Below are positions 11,109-11,840 of a DNA stretch of 11,840 nucleotides, one piece after another. The translations under genes were made by a program, and so were the position numbers. How positions within the stretch are numbered: position 1 is the first letter of the stretch; each line of letters starts with the position of its first letter. The notes below the pieces were generated by a model. That model worked only from the letters and a program-made list of their open reading frames with translations, ran no database searches and had not been told where the DNA came from. This DNA is from Desulfonatronospira sp. GTDB taxonomy: Bacteria > Desulfobacterota > Desulfovibrionia > Desulfovibrionales > Desulfonatronovibrionaceae. The DNA lies in contig PWSL01000457.1 of the NCBI GenBank assembly GCA_003563255.1, positions 1 to 11,840 on the forward strand, in the 5' to 3' direction.

Positions 11109-11840
11109 TCAGCTCACCTCCAGGACAACCTTCAGGGCCTGGCCGCTACGGGCCGTTTCAAAGGCCTCCAGGGCCTTGTGCAGGGGATAGCGGTGTGTGA
11201 TCAGGTGCTCCAGGGGCATGTCCGGGAACCTGTGCATCATCTCCAGAGCGTGGCTGAACTGCCCGCAGCGTGATCCCACCAGGGTGATTTCGTTCACCAC
11301 CAGCGGGGCCAGGTTTACCTCGCCCTGCAAGGCCACTGTGGACTTGAGCACAATGGTCCCCCGGGGCCGACACAGGTCCATGGCCTGCTCAATCCCCCTG
11401 CCCGAGCCTGTGGCTTCCACCACGACATCTGCTCCCGGCTCTATGCCTTCTCCCCGCAGGGAGGTCTCAAGACCGCGCCACCGGGCCAGCTCCAGCTTGC
11501 CCTGGTGATGCCCCCCCAGGGTCACCCGGCCTGCAGCCGTGGCCAGGACCCAGGCGCAGAGAATGCCCAGGCGGCCGTCTCCCAGAACCACCACCCTTTC
11601 ATTGCCCTGCAGGGGAACCTGCTCCAGGATCTCACAGGCCGCAGCCAGTGGCTCGGTTAAAACCGCCCTTTCCTCAGAAAGACCATCGGCGCTGAACAGG
11701 TTGGTCACCGGCAGTACACAGTACTCGGCCATGCATCCGTCAAGGCCAGAAATCCCCAGAGTGCTGCGTTTGGGACAGTGACGGCCAAGCCCTGCCATGC
11801 ACCACTCGCAGACTCCGCAGGCCGCATTTATCTCCCCCAC
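11109..11840 (-). CDS. Zinc-dependent MDR alcohol dehydrogenase-like protein (N-terminus off the window)
   Basis: The frame is open through the right edge, so the 243 residues seen are the C-terminal part of a protein probably about 320-350 long. The GTG at the very edge is probably an internal valine, because MDR proteins have about 80 residues, including catalytic zinc ligands, before this point. The structural zinc loop is complete (Cys8, 11, 14 and 22 in window numbering, A-C-G-V-C-E-W-C ... H-C). The EPLAAACEI motif carries the conserved Glu63, and a nucleotide-binding Rossmann turn G-D-G-R-L-G spans 87-92. These support NAD(P)-dependent oxidation of an alcohol or polyol, substrate undetermined. 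It precedes the binding-protein gene by three bases, and the GGAGGTGA ribosome site of that gene lies inside its 3' end. Confidence 0.9.
   Translation of the reverse strand: MGEINAACGVCEWCMAGLGRHCPKRSTLGISGLDGCMAEYCVLPVTNLFSADGLSEERAVLTEPLAAACEILEQVPLQGNERVVVLGDGRLGILCAWVLATAAGRVTLGGHHQGKLELARWRGLETSLRGEGIEPGADVVVEATGSGRGIEQAMDLCRPRGTIVLKSTVALQGEVNLAPLVVNEITLVGSRCGQFSHALEMMHRFPDMPLEHLITHRYPLHKALEAFETARSGQALKVVLEVS
11114..11121 (-). promoter_or_regulatory. Ribosome binding site GGAGGTGA that fixes a TTG start
   Basis: The complement of 11114-11121 is a near-perfect Shine-Dalgarno, eight bases before the TTG start of the binding protein. It lies within the last codons of the dehydrogenase, so translation of the two is probably coupled. 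Confidence 0.7.

Overview
The window looks like chromosomal DNA of a delta-type sulfate- or sulfur-metabolising proteobacterium (Desulfovibrionales-like, possibly a Desulfonatronospira relative). This is an inference from protein style, from the many orphan sensor and substrate-binding proteins, and from the heavy load of short palindromic repeats built on GGGGACWGTCCCC. No rRNA, tRNA or taxonomic marker is present, so the assignment is tentative. Coding regions are GC-rich. The gaps are unusually long, less GC-rich, and packed with repeats.

Layout: (1) 1-306 is a repeat-rich edge with a 198-bp multi-hairpin element (105-302). (2) 307-885, minus strand, is a TesA-like SGNH esterase whose last codons lie in a dispersed repeat. 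(3) 886-1792 has no gene but holds at least two MITE-like elements. One (1195-1385) has perfect 16-bp inverted ends starting GTAA and an 8-bp target duplication, the hallmark of IS66-family insertions. (4) 1793-7126, plus strand, is a tight three-gene operon: a dCache-HAMP-SpoIIE (PP2C-type) phosphatase, a two-TM membrane sensor with an interrupted HAMP, and a 736-residue fusion of the same kind of sensor to a complete MFS transporter. (5) 7127-7386 holds another MITE-like element, inserted directly behind the MFS stop codon. (6) 7387-8646 is an uncharacterised 419-residue protein with weak ATP-grasp-like features. (7) 8647-9037 holds an array of contiguous hairpins that folds into branched junctions. 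(8) 9038-10096 (plus) and 10107-11105 (minus) are two exported PF04392-type substrate-binding proteins that converge tail to tail. The second is coupled to an MDR zinc-dependent dehydrogenase (11109 to beyond the right edge).

The most interesting biology is the 1793-7126 operon. The two downstream proteins share a homologous N-terminal periplasmic sensor, one of them fused to a transporter, and the upstream gene encodes a sensory phosphatase. With orphan substrate-binding proteins nearby and no ABC permease or ATPase in view, a signal-gated transport or sensing system is a reasonable but untested hypothesis. The second theme is the repeats: several short non-autonomous elements with readable ends, target duplications and, in one case, an apparent empty site inside the same window.
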